The notes under the pieces were generated by a model. It made no database searches, was not told where the DNA came from, and was given only the letters and a program-made list of their open reading frames with translations. A stretch of 20,493 nucleotides of DNA from Apostichopus leukothele (taxonomy: Eukaryota > Echinodermata > Holothuroidea > Aspidochirotida > Stichopodidae). The stretch is from positions 1 through 20,493 of the forward strand of contig JAAAKB020182649.1 of assembly GCA_010014835.2 (NCBI GenBank), read 5' to 3'. Each line of letters begins with the position of its first letter. Positions within the stretch are counted from its first letter, which is position 1. Shown piece by piece: positions 8,756 to 17,796 of this stretch. Position numbers and translations under genes: made by a program.

Positions 8756-9734
8756 CTCAACCTGTTTAACATATGTTGGGTAGTAATGACCTAATATTAG
8801 TCAAATTAAAATATCAGAACAGAGACAAAGCAAAAAATCTTGTTAGATCTTGGAAATCGTTAGCATTTTATGTTAAAGCTCTTTAAATGTGAAATTGAGG
8901 TGTTCTAATCCTTCAATCTATTTTCCGTACATTTTTTTTTAAACTTAACTGGAAGTCCAATTGTGACCGTCTGTGCTACGACTTTTTGAGAACAGACTTC
9001 TCACTCAAAACCTTGTGAAATCATGACAATTTGTCACAGTTTCTTGTAAAAGAATAAGTAGTTGTTCTTGATTAATTGACTTTAGTGAGGGACAACTGTA
9101 ACATAATCAGTTTTTAATGTTATATAGCAGCATATTATGTCGGGAATGCGGTAACGCCACAGATCGTCGTATGACCGTAATGTTAAATGCTGTTTAGCAT
9201 TGGAGTTTTATGTTCGTGCGTCGCTGTTGTGCGTTTGTCCGTCTTTTACACATGTGGTTCTTTCATGTCACGGTAGAGAAATCTATGTTCTTTGTGTTCA
9301 TTCGTGTAAGGTTGTCAGCGAATAATTTTGTTTGTATCAATGCCCAAAGTCGGGGTAGCATTTAGGAAACTAAATTCGCTTATCGTTTTATGATAGTTAT
9401 TTGGTGACTGGTAGTCTGTATAGTTAGGGAAGTATCCGGCAGGGAATATTTTAGTGTTCAGATTTTGTGGAGCAGGTTTTCAGGGCCTCTGAACTTTGGC
9501 TCCTATAAAATACTATGGTTTCTGTGTGAAAAACCTGCTATGACATCTGTGGACCTGTAAAGCAACATGACCATTTTACATAGCAGCATTTTGCGATAAG
9601 TGGATTAACTATTATTCTCTGAACTGGTGTAGGGTAATTTAGTTTCACCTTGTACAGTTGACCTGTTCAGTGCTAGGAGATGCAGTCACCGCCTTCAATC
9701 AGAGAGTTTACCATTTTTTTCAAAGGGAAGCACA

Positions 9735-9753
9735 GTGCATGCTGGGAAGTAGT
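9735..9753 (-). promoter_or_regulatory. ZNF143/THAP11-like motif
   Basis: The minus strand reads ACTACTTCCCAGCATGCAC, close to the vertebrate consensus ACTACAATTCCCAGCATGC but two bases shorter between ACTAC and TTCCC. This motif marks promoters and chromatin loop anchors in vertebrates; its role in this organism is unknown. No gene start was found beside it. Confidence 0.25.
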
Positions 9754-10052
9754 TTCGCGGTGCAATTAACAAGTTGTATGCATAAGACAAATTTTGACTA
9801 GTTGCAGGTATTCTGACAGTGACATATTAATCACAGTGACTACAGCGTGAATACATCAACTATGTTACCGTTATGATTAATACAGTACCAACTCTAGTAG
9901 GAGGATTAAGAAAAAAAACACATTTTAAATGGCAAAAAATGACATGTTAAGCCAAAGTTAGCTGGTAGGGTTTTCAACTAAGCTCCACTTCTTGACACTA
10001 CTCAGCCTTGCATGTACTGCGACCTCTTGTTCAGATCTTTCTTAGATGTTTG

Positions 10053-10099
10053 AAGAGAGAGAGAGAGAGGTGGAGAGAGGAGAAAGAGAGAGAGGAGAG
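10053..10099. repeat. GA-rich microsatellite
   Basis: Interrupted (GA)n run with TGG and AAA interruptions, directly before the dispersed repeat at 10180. Confidence 0.9.
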
Positions 10100-10179
10100 T
10101 GTCCAGCATGAATGAATAGAAACCACAAACTGCATCCCGGGCACAGACATTATTCTACCGTTTTCTCCTACTTTTGGTT

Positions 10180-10470
10180 TTGATGATAATCGTAACCTTT
10201 GCATTCATGATGGCGTATGTAGGTATCTGTGAGTGTGTTTGTGATGCCCAGCTTGTAAACACGATATCTCAAGAAGGGAAAGTCAGACCACGTTCATATT
10301 TGATGTGTAGAAGTACCACATTAAGTATAAGAAGCCTATTGTTTTTGGTTGAGGTCAAATGTCATTTGGGGTCACCATGGGTCAAATTGTGAACCCTTGT
10401 ATACATGTGCAACCGCACAGTACATTACATTAGATTCATGACGAAAACTGCTCATGTTACATCATCGAAT
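10180..10470 (+). repeat. Dispersed repeat, short copy with one internal unit
   Basis: It shares its 5' flank (TAATCGTAACCTTTGCAT), its internal unit (CTTGTAAACA, then ATATCTCAAGAAGGGAA, AAGTATAAGAAGCCTATTG, GAGGTCAAATGTCATTTGGG) and its 3' flank (AGATTCATGA, GCTCATGTTA) with the longer copy at 14610-15436. The 72-codon open frame at 10174-10392 lies wholly inside it and is not a gene. The family is not named. It carries TGTAAACA (10254-10261) and AGGTCAAATGTCA (10352-10364). Confidence 0.8.
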
Positions 10471-11237
10471 GCACAATGCATTTTTGCATTCTGGTTTTTC
10501 AATTTTTTTTCCTACCTATTCTCAATTTTATTCTATATTACACACAACTTATTCTAAAGTAGAATAATCAATATATTTGTAATTTCTATGAAAGTTTGGT
10601 AGATGGATGATTGAATTTTGAAAAAGAGCAAATAAGTTGGTGGCTAAGAACTGGAGGAGTTGAACCAGTACACCTTAGGATAGATGTACGTTGTACTTCA
10701 GGCCGGACATCTGGATCGATCTCTGACTGGCAAATTTGTAGTCGGGAGAGTCGAGCATCGACACATCCATTGGGGTGAATAGTTCAGACAACAAAGGTTC
10801 TTTCCAATACTTTCTTTACTCTTTTCATAATTTCTATTATAATCTACCAGTCATGTTTTGTTGTTGATTTGCTTCTTTTTTGTATCTGTATTTTTGATGA
10901 ATTATAGTTCTTATATAGATATAGAACCCACCCCCCAAGAAAAAATTTTTAAAAAAAAAAGTTGTAAGATGCTAAAAGAAGAAAATATATACCAAAGTCA
11001 TAGGGAAGTGGGAAAGGTATTGTAGAGCTAAGGCAACTTGCTGTTTGTGGCCAGATACTATTTTAGTTGAGATGTTAGTATATATAACTTTTAAAGATGT
11101 TGATGACATCATAGTGCAGTGAGTTAATGGTTCAAACAATGTCCATATTGAACCACCTTTAAATATGTTCAATATTTAGGTATGGATTATCATCTAGGAT
11201 GAGAATCTATGTCTTCTGTGTTCGCTCAACAATTAGG

Positions 11238-11301
11238 TGAAAATAAAAATGGAGATAAAATAAAATTTAAAAAAATAAGAAAATAAAAAGATAAAAAATT
11301 A
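11238..11301. repeat. A-rich low-complexity tract
   Basis: Repeated AAAATAAAA-type words with scattered G. No poly(A) tail context or flanking duplication was seen. Confidence 0.7.
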
Positions 11302-11625
11302 CACTAAACCAAGCAATGACTAATCCCCTAGCATGATCAGTATTATGACTATGATGACTCATTTTAAATCATTTTGTTTTGTTCCTCAATTTCCTTGAGA
11401 GGTAATAATCTTCTTTTTTTTGGTCTCCTATTCTTCTTCCAATTTGGAAGAGAGATCTTTTAAAGATATTAAAATCCAAGTTAGATCTCGAAACGAAAGA
11501 ATTTTCCATCGTAGAAATGAGAAATTGGGGCATGAATTATTATTGTTTGCCTTGTATGAAGTATGTTTAATCGGGAAAGGGAAACTGACTTAAATCGTCT
11601 GGGTTATTTTTTTTTTTAAGGCTTA

Positions 11626-11688
11626 TCCTAATACAATTTAATCCTAATACGATTTAATCCTATACAATTTAATCCTAATACAATTCAA
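11626..11688. repeat. Four-copy 16-bp minisatellite
   Basis: Units TCCTAATACAATTTAA, TCCTAATACGATTTAA, TCCTATACAATTTAA (15 bases) and TCCTAATACAATTCAA run head to tail. Confidence 0.9.
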
Positions 11689-12350
11689 AAAGGTAGACTA
11701 GGGGAAGAAAGAGAAGCCATTTTCATGAAACTTTGCATAGTTTGTTAGGTATGTAATGAATTATTTTGGTTGATCGTTTAACTTGTTTATTTGTTTGTTT
11801 TTGGTTTGTTGATAGGATGTTGCCATAGTTATCTTGTTGTTTTCTTCAGGTTACCCTTTGTATTTGCTATTTTTTTTCTTTTCTCTTTATTCTTTTCTTT
11901 TGCCATCTATGTAAGTTTGTAATTATCATGTTTATTTGTTTTGTGACTCTTTTGACCTCTCAAGTGAGGTCAAGCAGAGAGAGTTATAAAAAAAACACCG
12001 AACCATGGTGGAGAAATATCTGGCAAAAAAGTGATAAATTTCCCAGTGTTTTCCATTTTGCAGAATGTTAAAAGAACATTCAGCAGTAAGTCCTTAGTTT
12101 GATAAGCCAGTAGTTATATTTGCAGTTTTCTGCCTTTGTGATATTAAAGACCCTATATGTCTTACATTTCTAAATCGTGTCTTAGTATTCGAGAAAATAT
12201 ATGTTAACTTCATATGTACATATATCCTCTCTACAAAAAGAAACATTTGAAGAAGAGACAAAAACAAACAAAACAAAAAATATATAAAAGTTGAGACATA
12301 AAATCTGATTTGAATATATTTGATCATTGGTAATGTTTGTATCACCACAA

Positions 12351-12431
12351 CTCATAAAGCAACTATTTCAAAAATCAAGTTCCAGTTTTATCTCATAAAG
12401 CAAACATTCAAAAATCAAGTACCACTTTGTC
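12351..12431. repeat. 41-bp tandem duplication
   Basis: CTCATAAAGCAA starts at 12351 and 12392. Each copy continues with a short A/C/T-rich segment, CAAAAATCAAGT and CCA or CCAC. Confidence 0.8.
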
Positions 12432-13708
12432 CAATTTCCTCGACTTCTTGTTCGGTGATCGTCAGTGCGGGCTCTTGAGCACAGGGTCCAATGTATACAC
12501 ACACAGAGATTCCAAATCAGTTCATCTCTTTTGGTACTGAACTCAAGTTGCTAGGTCTGGGTCGTCTTCAAGGAATAGCTGGCAGCCATTGCTACGTTGA
12601 ATATAACCAATGGCTAGTGTACCTCTTTGTGAAGCTATCGTGAGTCTATCAATGGGTCACAAGATATGTGAGGTCTATGTTCAAAACCAGTGTAGGTTAG
12701 GTCTTATGTTAATAGCCTGTGTGGATTACAGTTGTTCTAGGCAAAGGCCTTAATGTTATAACAATGGTACACACAAATACAATATCTTTTGTTAACATTG
12801 ACCCATCACTAAGGTATGCTTAAGGATTTCCTTTTTGGCAAATAGTTCCAAAAGCAATGAGATCTGTGTAGTGCAAGTACACTCACAAATAAAAGGGAAA
12901 GGGCGGTGGGGGGGGTTCTTGAAGTGGATACTTCCTTCAGAAACAGTGAAATATTATGCAGTTACTTGTCTATGTTCAAGACTTGTTAGTATGTATTTAT
13001 GTAGGTTTCTTGTTGTTTTAATAAAGATTTAAGATGAGTTTGAGTGGTCTGAACGGTGTGGCCGACCAATAGTATCAGTAACGTGTGCCACAGACCTTCA
13101 TGAATTAACATCTGTTCTAAGATGTGGAAAGGGTATTGGAGCCAACAAGTTTATATAGATTAGTGTACTATACTCATGTAGATATGTACTAAAGGAAAGA
13201 TAAAGAACACATCCGGTGGAGGAATTATGTCACATGACCATTTTATATCTATAATTCTGAAAATTGTAGAAATATCTGAGAGACGTTAATTCCTTCACCC
13301 ACTCCTTCAAACTCTTCAAGGGATGTAGAATTTATAATAATGAAGAGAAAAATATCCGACAGGGCTAGTTGAAATCCCATCAATAGCCCCCAAACAAATA
13401 TCTTGCCCATAACTCAAGGTTATGTTTGATTGAATGTAACCTTCAACTACTCCAGGAAGTTGGATTACAGTAGGTGGGGTCTGTGGGTTATAAAGTCTTC
13501 GAAAGCTTTACTTCGGCTAAAATAATCTTGTTCTTTTTTATGCTTGAAACCTAGATATATTGGGAATTGTTTGCTTAGCTGTCAAAGTTCTCTATACCAC
13601 TAAAGCATTTCATCAAAGAGTTTTGAGTACAAAGCTAAGACATTTTCAGCTCAAGTGCCCTTTTGACATCCTCTGTTCTGCTAACGCAATATTTGAAAAA
13701 TTTATATA

Positions 13709-13902
13709 TTTGCAATATAATATGCCAACTATATGATATGAGGATTTGGTACAATATTCTATGAGGATGTGTTGAAAGGATTTACTGGTTGGCTGAAAAT
13801 TGTCCGCAAAAAAATTGTCCAAAAAAGCACATCCTCATAGAATATTGTACCACATCCTCATATCATATAGTTGGACACCCTAATGGCATATTATATTGCA
13901 AA
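13709..13902. repeat. Long near-perfect inverted repeat (foldback or MITE-like)
   Basis: The left arm (13709-13771) pairs with the right arm (13828-13902) around a 56-base spacer. Paired blocks: 13709-13727 with 13884-13902, 13728-13745 with 13854-13871 (all 18 match), and 13746-13771 with 13828-13853 (25 of 26 match). The right arm has a 12-base insert at 13872-13883. A 12-base segment at 13772-13783 also has an inverted copy just outside the right arm (13909-13920). The near identity suggests recent origin. No obvious target-site duplication was found. Confidence 0.85.
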
Positions 13903-13920
13903 GATGTAAAATCCTTTCAA

Positions 13921-14609
13921 TAAACTCCGAAGCAGTTAATTACCTGTCGTAAACCAATAGACATGCAAAGGTCTGTAATATATCATCTTCATTGATAAAA
14001 GTATACATATAAGTCATGTGATTATATGAATGTTCTCTGTACTACTGCTCACAACTCTGTCTCCTATACTTGGTATTAATGTTAGTTTACTACACTTTAA
14101 AAACTATGATACTTCTATAAATATATATATATATGATATTATTAACCAAGAAGGGATAACAAGTTGTATATGCTTCAGTTTGTAGTACATTGGATCCATA
14201 TCATTTTTCAATTTTATCAGTTTTGTGTTCTTGAAATTTGTGGCATATAAAAAGTACATTATTTTCATCCTCCTATGATTTGGGGTATGGAATGTGAATC
14301 ATAAAGCAGAGTCAGAGTTTATATTTCTAATAATTTGTATATCTTTATAAAAAAGCTCTCAAAAAAGAAGCTGACCCATTTCTGCATTATATCATTAACA
14401 GGAAGTTGAATATATTCATGAATATAATTTTTTTATTTATTTGTAAATCCCATATTATACAGGTGTGTCACTTTAACCAAGAATTCAACTGTTTTGATTC
14501 TGGAATAAATGTTACAAAGTTGCAATCAAGCAGTTGCCATCTTTCTTTCATAGCCGGCCGTTTATACAGTATTGAGGAAAGTATCTGAGAGCTATATCAT
14601 TTAAGGTTT
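13921..14609 (+). other. Gene-poor AT-rich stretch
   Basis: No exon or large repeat seen. A short (AT)n run lies at about 14119-14136. A 60-codon open frame at 14406-14588 is AT-rich and looks like chance. Confidence 0.6.
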
Positions 14610-15436
14610 CGATTTTAATCGTAACCTTTGCATGCATGATTGGGTGTGTGTATGTGTGTGGGTGTGAGTGCATTTGTTACGCCCAGCTTGTAAACATCCT
14701 ATCTCAAGAAGGGAAGGTCAGACCAATTTCATATTTGGAAAAACTTGTAAACATGATATCTCAATATGGAAGCATGGGCAGATCTCATATTTGGTATGAA
14801 GGTGTATAGCAATAAGTAAAAGAAGCCTATTGATTTTTGTGGAGGTCATAGGTCATTGGGGACAACAGGTCAAATCGTGAAAGCCTTGTAAAGAAGCTAT
14901 TGGACAGATCTCATATTTGGTTTGTCGATGTACCATATCAAATTTATGGAGCCTATTTTTGCTGTTGGTGGAGGTCAAAGGTCATTTGAAGTCAACAAAT
15001 GCGAAACATTTACTTTCACTCCCCTCTTACATGTCTCTTTACACTAACACACCTTCCTAAACATAATATCGCAAGGGAAGCTTGGACAGATCCCATATTT
15101 GGTATGTAATTGTACCACATTGAGTATAAGAAGCCTAATGTTGTGGGCGGAGGTCAATGGTCGTATGAGTTCACCAGGGGTCAAATTATGAAAACCATGC
15201 TTATTTTCAAAATATTTCAGCAAGGACAGATGTCATATTTAGTATGTTGATGTATCTACCACATTTAGTACAAAAAGGCTGTTGTTGAGGTCAATGGTCA
15301 TTTCAGGACAGCCATTGACATTGTGACTATTGTTTGTTACATCACACTGTTTATGAGCAAGTATGTTGTACACGCTCACTATAAATTTCTTCAGATTCAT
15401 GAAGAAAATTGCTCATGTTAAATCATGATAGTACAC
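14610..15436 (+). repeat. Dispersed repeat, long copy with about four internal units
   Basis: It has the same 5' flank (TAATCGTAACCTTTGCAT) and 3' flank (AGATTCATGA, GCTCATGTTA) as the copy at 10180, but the internal unit is repeated. AGGTCA-type blocks start at 14843, 14972, 15151 and 15288 (spacings 129, 179, 137). CATATTTGG and AAGCCTA recur in most units. CTTGTAAACA occurs twice (14687 and 14744). It lies just upstream of the first visible IFT140 exon and, if IFT140 is intact, within an IFT140 intron. Confidence 0.85.
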
Positions 15437-15608
15437 CAACACATTCTACAGTGTAGAAATCAGGTGATTATACAGTTATATAATACTGATATTTCTGTCA
15501 TCGATTTACTTATAGAAGGCTATAACCCTCAACGGAACTCATACTGTTCATAGTTCTGCGTCATTCCGATCGTAACAGAGCAACTTTTTTTTTTTGACCG
15601 AATGACAG

Positions 15609-15775
15609 GTGGAGATTGACGAATATCAGAATTACGACAAAGCTCTGGGAGCCCTCAGCGAGGCCTACAAATGCTTAACTAAAGCCAAGATGAAGAATCA
15701 GTCGCTGCAGGAAGAGAAACTGGCAGCTCTTAAACACCGGATAGGGCTCGTCAAGAAGTTTGTTCAGGCTCGCAG
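15609..15775 (+). CDS. IFT140: IFT140 C-terminal TPR exon (third from last)
   Basis: IFT140 is a subunit of the IFT-A complex, which drives retrograde intraflagellar transport and ciliary entry of membrane proteins. Acceptor AATGACAG and donor CGCAG|GTACGT. It enters in phase 0 and leaves with two bases over. It encodes [20 protein letters not shown], then KCLTKAKMK and [16 protein letters not shown], matching the vertebrate IFT140 C-terminal TPR-like helices as I remember them (AL.EAYKCL..AK, and ..LVK.F.QAR). The full protein is about 1,460 residues in human, with two N-terminal WD40 propellers; only the last 174 residues are in this window. The exons before this one were not found between 7251 and 15608. 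Confidence 0.92.
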
Positions 15776-16316
15776 GTACGTTCTGTGACCGGTAGAGATC
15801 TACATAGCTGCTTTGAAGGAAATTAAAGACAGACTTTTAAAGGAAAACCCACAAGAGGGGAAAATACCAAAGACATCCAACTTCTTTTACATTTAAAACC
15901 TGCCCTGTCTAGAAGGAAGAAAAAAAAGGATGAAGAAAGCTGGTTTGACTTGAGCTGTTAGAAAAACTGGAGTATTAAATTTTTATTGAAGTTTAAAGGG
16001 CATCTATAGGCAGAATATCTATCTGTATTGATATGTCTTTTGTCCAAGAAGAAAGACAAATTTGACCACTGGTAAATGGTTCTATAGCTATATTCCAGTT
16101 TTCAAGTTTATGCAAGTTTATGCAGGAGTATTAAAGAATACTCCTTTAAAGCTATGTCGATGATGAAGTTGGCTCTTCAGTACAGACTTAAATGTTAATC
16201 CAATGAACCAAAACCAATAAACCCAAAATATGGAACGTTGGATTACAATGTGCAAAAATTTGTTTGGTGCCTACAGTCATCCATTAATACCTACAGTGGC
16301 ATTTTCCTTCAAGGTT
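15776..16316 (+). other. IFT140 intron, 5' part
   Basis: AT-rich sequence with no exon seen. The second part of this 946-bp intron is taken up by a T/G array. Open frames of 105-151 codons at 16230-16764, on both strands, are low-complexity translations of that array. Confidence 0.65.
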
Positions 16317-16690
16317 TATTTGATTTTAATTTGTTTGGTTTTTTTGGTGTGTTTTGTTTGTTTTGGTTTGTTTTGTTTGTTTGTTTGTTTTGGTTTGTTG
16401 GTGTGTTTTGTTTGTTTTTGTTTGTTTTGTTTTGTTTGTTTTGTTTTGGTTTGTTTGTTTTCTTTCTATTTGTTTGTTTTGGTTTGTTTTGTTTGTTTGT
16501 TTGTTTTGGTTTGTTGGTGTTTTGTTTGTTTTGGTTTGTTTTGTTTTGTTTGTTTGTTTTGGTTTGGATTGGTATGTTTGTTTTGGTTTGTTTGTTTGCT
16601 TGTTTTGTTTGGTATGTTTTGGTTTGTTTGCTTGTTTTGGTGTGGTTTGGTTTGATTGTTTGACTTATTGATTGATTGATTTGTTTATTT
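16317..16690. repeat. T/G-rich array with a 116-bp higher-order period
   Basis: The array consists of TTTG and TTTTGG words. A block beginning TTTTGGTTTGTTTTG at 16361 recurs at 16477 and stays identical for more than 40 bases. The array ends about 30 bases before the next IFT140 exon and so lies beside its polypyrimidine tract. Confidence 0.9.
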
Positions 16691-16721
16691 ATTTTTTCAA
16701 TGTTTGTCATCATCTGAACAG

Positions 16722-16863
16722 AACATACGATGAAGACTCTGATGAAGCAATGAAGCAGTGTCAAGTCCTGTTGGAGGAGCCCGAGCTGGATTCAGCTGTC
16801 AGGATCGGTGACGTGTTTGGAATGATCATAGAACATTATGCAAGGCAAGAAGACTTCAGGAAG
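16722..16863 (+). CDS. IFT140: IFT140 penultimate exon
   Basis: Acceptor CATCTGAACAG and donor AGGAAG|GTAGGT. One base completes an Arg codon, then 47 codons follow: TYDEDSDEAMKQCQVLLEEP, ELDSAVRIGDVFGMIIEHYA, then RQEDFRK. The LLEEP.LDS..RIGDV.G...EHY pattern is highly characteristic of IFT140 and gives the strongest family evidence in the window. It forms part of the C-terminal helical-repeat (TPR) region. The splice joint with the previous exon is in frame and reads FVQARTYDED, close to the vertebrate arrangement. Confidence 0.95.
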
Positions 16864-17580
16864 GTAGGTTTATACAGCTTCAGTTTTTGTCCCAGTTTCG
16901 TAACTTTTTGTCACTTTGACCAAGCCATGCGACTTTAACACATAACTAAGCTAATGCTCAATCTAAAATTAAAATAATAATTTGTCTTGTTTTCAATTTT
17001 TTTTATGAAACTAGTGTCACTGTTCCTTTGAAAATTTGAAATTAATGTGTGAATTGAAGTAACATATTTTGCTTTTAAATAGAATTATTTTTGGTTTTGA
17101 TGTTCGGTTTTAATGTATGGTGAAATCACATCACCGTTACAACTAGTTTTGATAGAAAAGCAAAGTTTTGTCTTTTTGAGGGTGTGGCCAAGTCTGATGA
17201 GAGGGGAAGGGGTAGGGGGTTTCTACAGCCCTGCCTGCAACCCAAAGGTCAAATTGTGGCCCAGGCAATTATGGAGAGGGAGCCGTGGAAGGTATGGAAC
17301 AAGGAATATTATATTCTCATATCCAATATTCACTTAAGCGAAAAATGGATGACTTCAAAGAGGGGGACCGGTGACATAATTGTATCCAAGAGCCTAACAT
17401 GACACTCAATGCCAATAGGTGTGACAAATTCTTTCTCTGCGAACACCTATTTGGTTACACTAACATTGTAACATGAATAAGTAAGTATTCAGCCATCCCA
17501 TGTAGGCAAGAACTAGATCATATTTTGTCAAACTTTGGTGCTGACATTTTTCGTTTGCCAACCATTCCTTTATTCTTCAG
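16864..17580 (+). other. Last IFT140 intron
   Basis: AT-rich apart from a G-rich patch (about 17200-17220). Two overlapping 72-74-codon open frames at 17113-17402 have no splice or family support. It ends at the acceptor TTTATTCTTCAG. Confidence 0.65.
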
Positions 17581-17796
17581 GCCTACAGCTTCATGGAAGA
17601 GATGCGAACGAGAATTCCAACTGTGAACATGGCCTACTACATTAACATCAAGACTATAGAAGGCATTCACAAAGCACTCGATATCCCCATGGGGAGAGGT
17701 ATGGGGGTCAAAGAGACCCCTGGGGGCGGCCACGAGGAGGAAGAGGAAGAGGAGGAACTAGAAGAAGAATTGGAAGAAGATGAGAGTTTTGCCTAA
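17581..17796 (+). CDS. IFT140: IFT140 terminal exon with acidic tail
   Basis: Acceptor TTTATTCTTCAG, phase 0, 71 codons and TAA at 17794-17796. It encodes AYSFMEEMRTRIPTVNMAYY, then INIKTIEGIHKALDIPMGRG, then a Gly-rich linker and an acidic tail of almost continuous Glu (17734-17784) ending in DESFA. Vertebrate IFT140 has the same order: an AY.F.EEMR.R.P..NM.YY helix, a ..VH..LG.P segment and an acidic C-terminus. The Glu-rich run here is longer and purer than I remember for human, which is consistent with codon-repeat expansion (GAG/GAA). The stop is clear and the reading frame is intact across all three exons. Confidence 0.95.
   Translation, partial: AYSFMEEMRTRIPTVNMAYYINIKTIEGIHKALDIPMGRGMGVKETPGGGHEEEEEEEELEEELEEDESFA

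Larger units (their letters stand above)
7512..10052 (+). other. Gene-poor stretch after the first gene
   Basis: No exon with splice signals and coding-like codons was found on either strand. A 98-codon + strand open frame at 7973-8269 is AT-rich and resembles nothing I know. Contents noted: T runs (7569-7589, 8606-8615), an ATCACCAT array (8709-8755), a CpG-rich pocket (about 9138-9241), and a ZNF143-like motif (9735-9753). Confidence 0.6.
10471..13708 (+). other. Gene-poor AT-rich stretch
   Basis: No supported exon on either strand. Besides the three short repeats listed separately (11238-11301, 11626-11688, 12351-12431), it holds A and T homopolymers and a G run (12906-12916). Open frames of 65-84 codons are AT-rich, lack splice context and look like chance. 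Confidence 0.55.

Noticed and set aside
10174-10392. 72-codon open frame with a membrane-like start
   Set aside because: It lies inside the dispersed repeat, and the second copy does not keep the frame.
16230-16764. Overlapping open frames of 105-151 codons on both strands, rich in Cys/Phe/Val/Leu or Lys/Thr/Asn/Gln
   Set aside because: They are three-frame and reverse translations of the T/G simple repeat, which lacks stop codons by composition. One runs on into the real IFT140 exon, which has its own acceptor.
17113-17402. Two 72-74-codon frames between IFT140 exons
   Set aside because: Located inside the last IFT140 intron, with no splice sites that would join the IFT140 frame and no family similarity.
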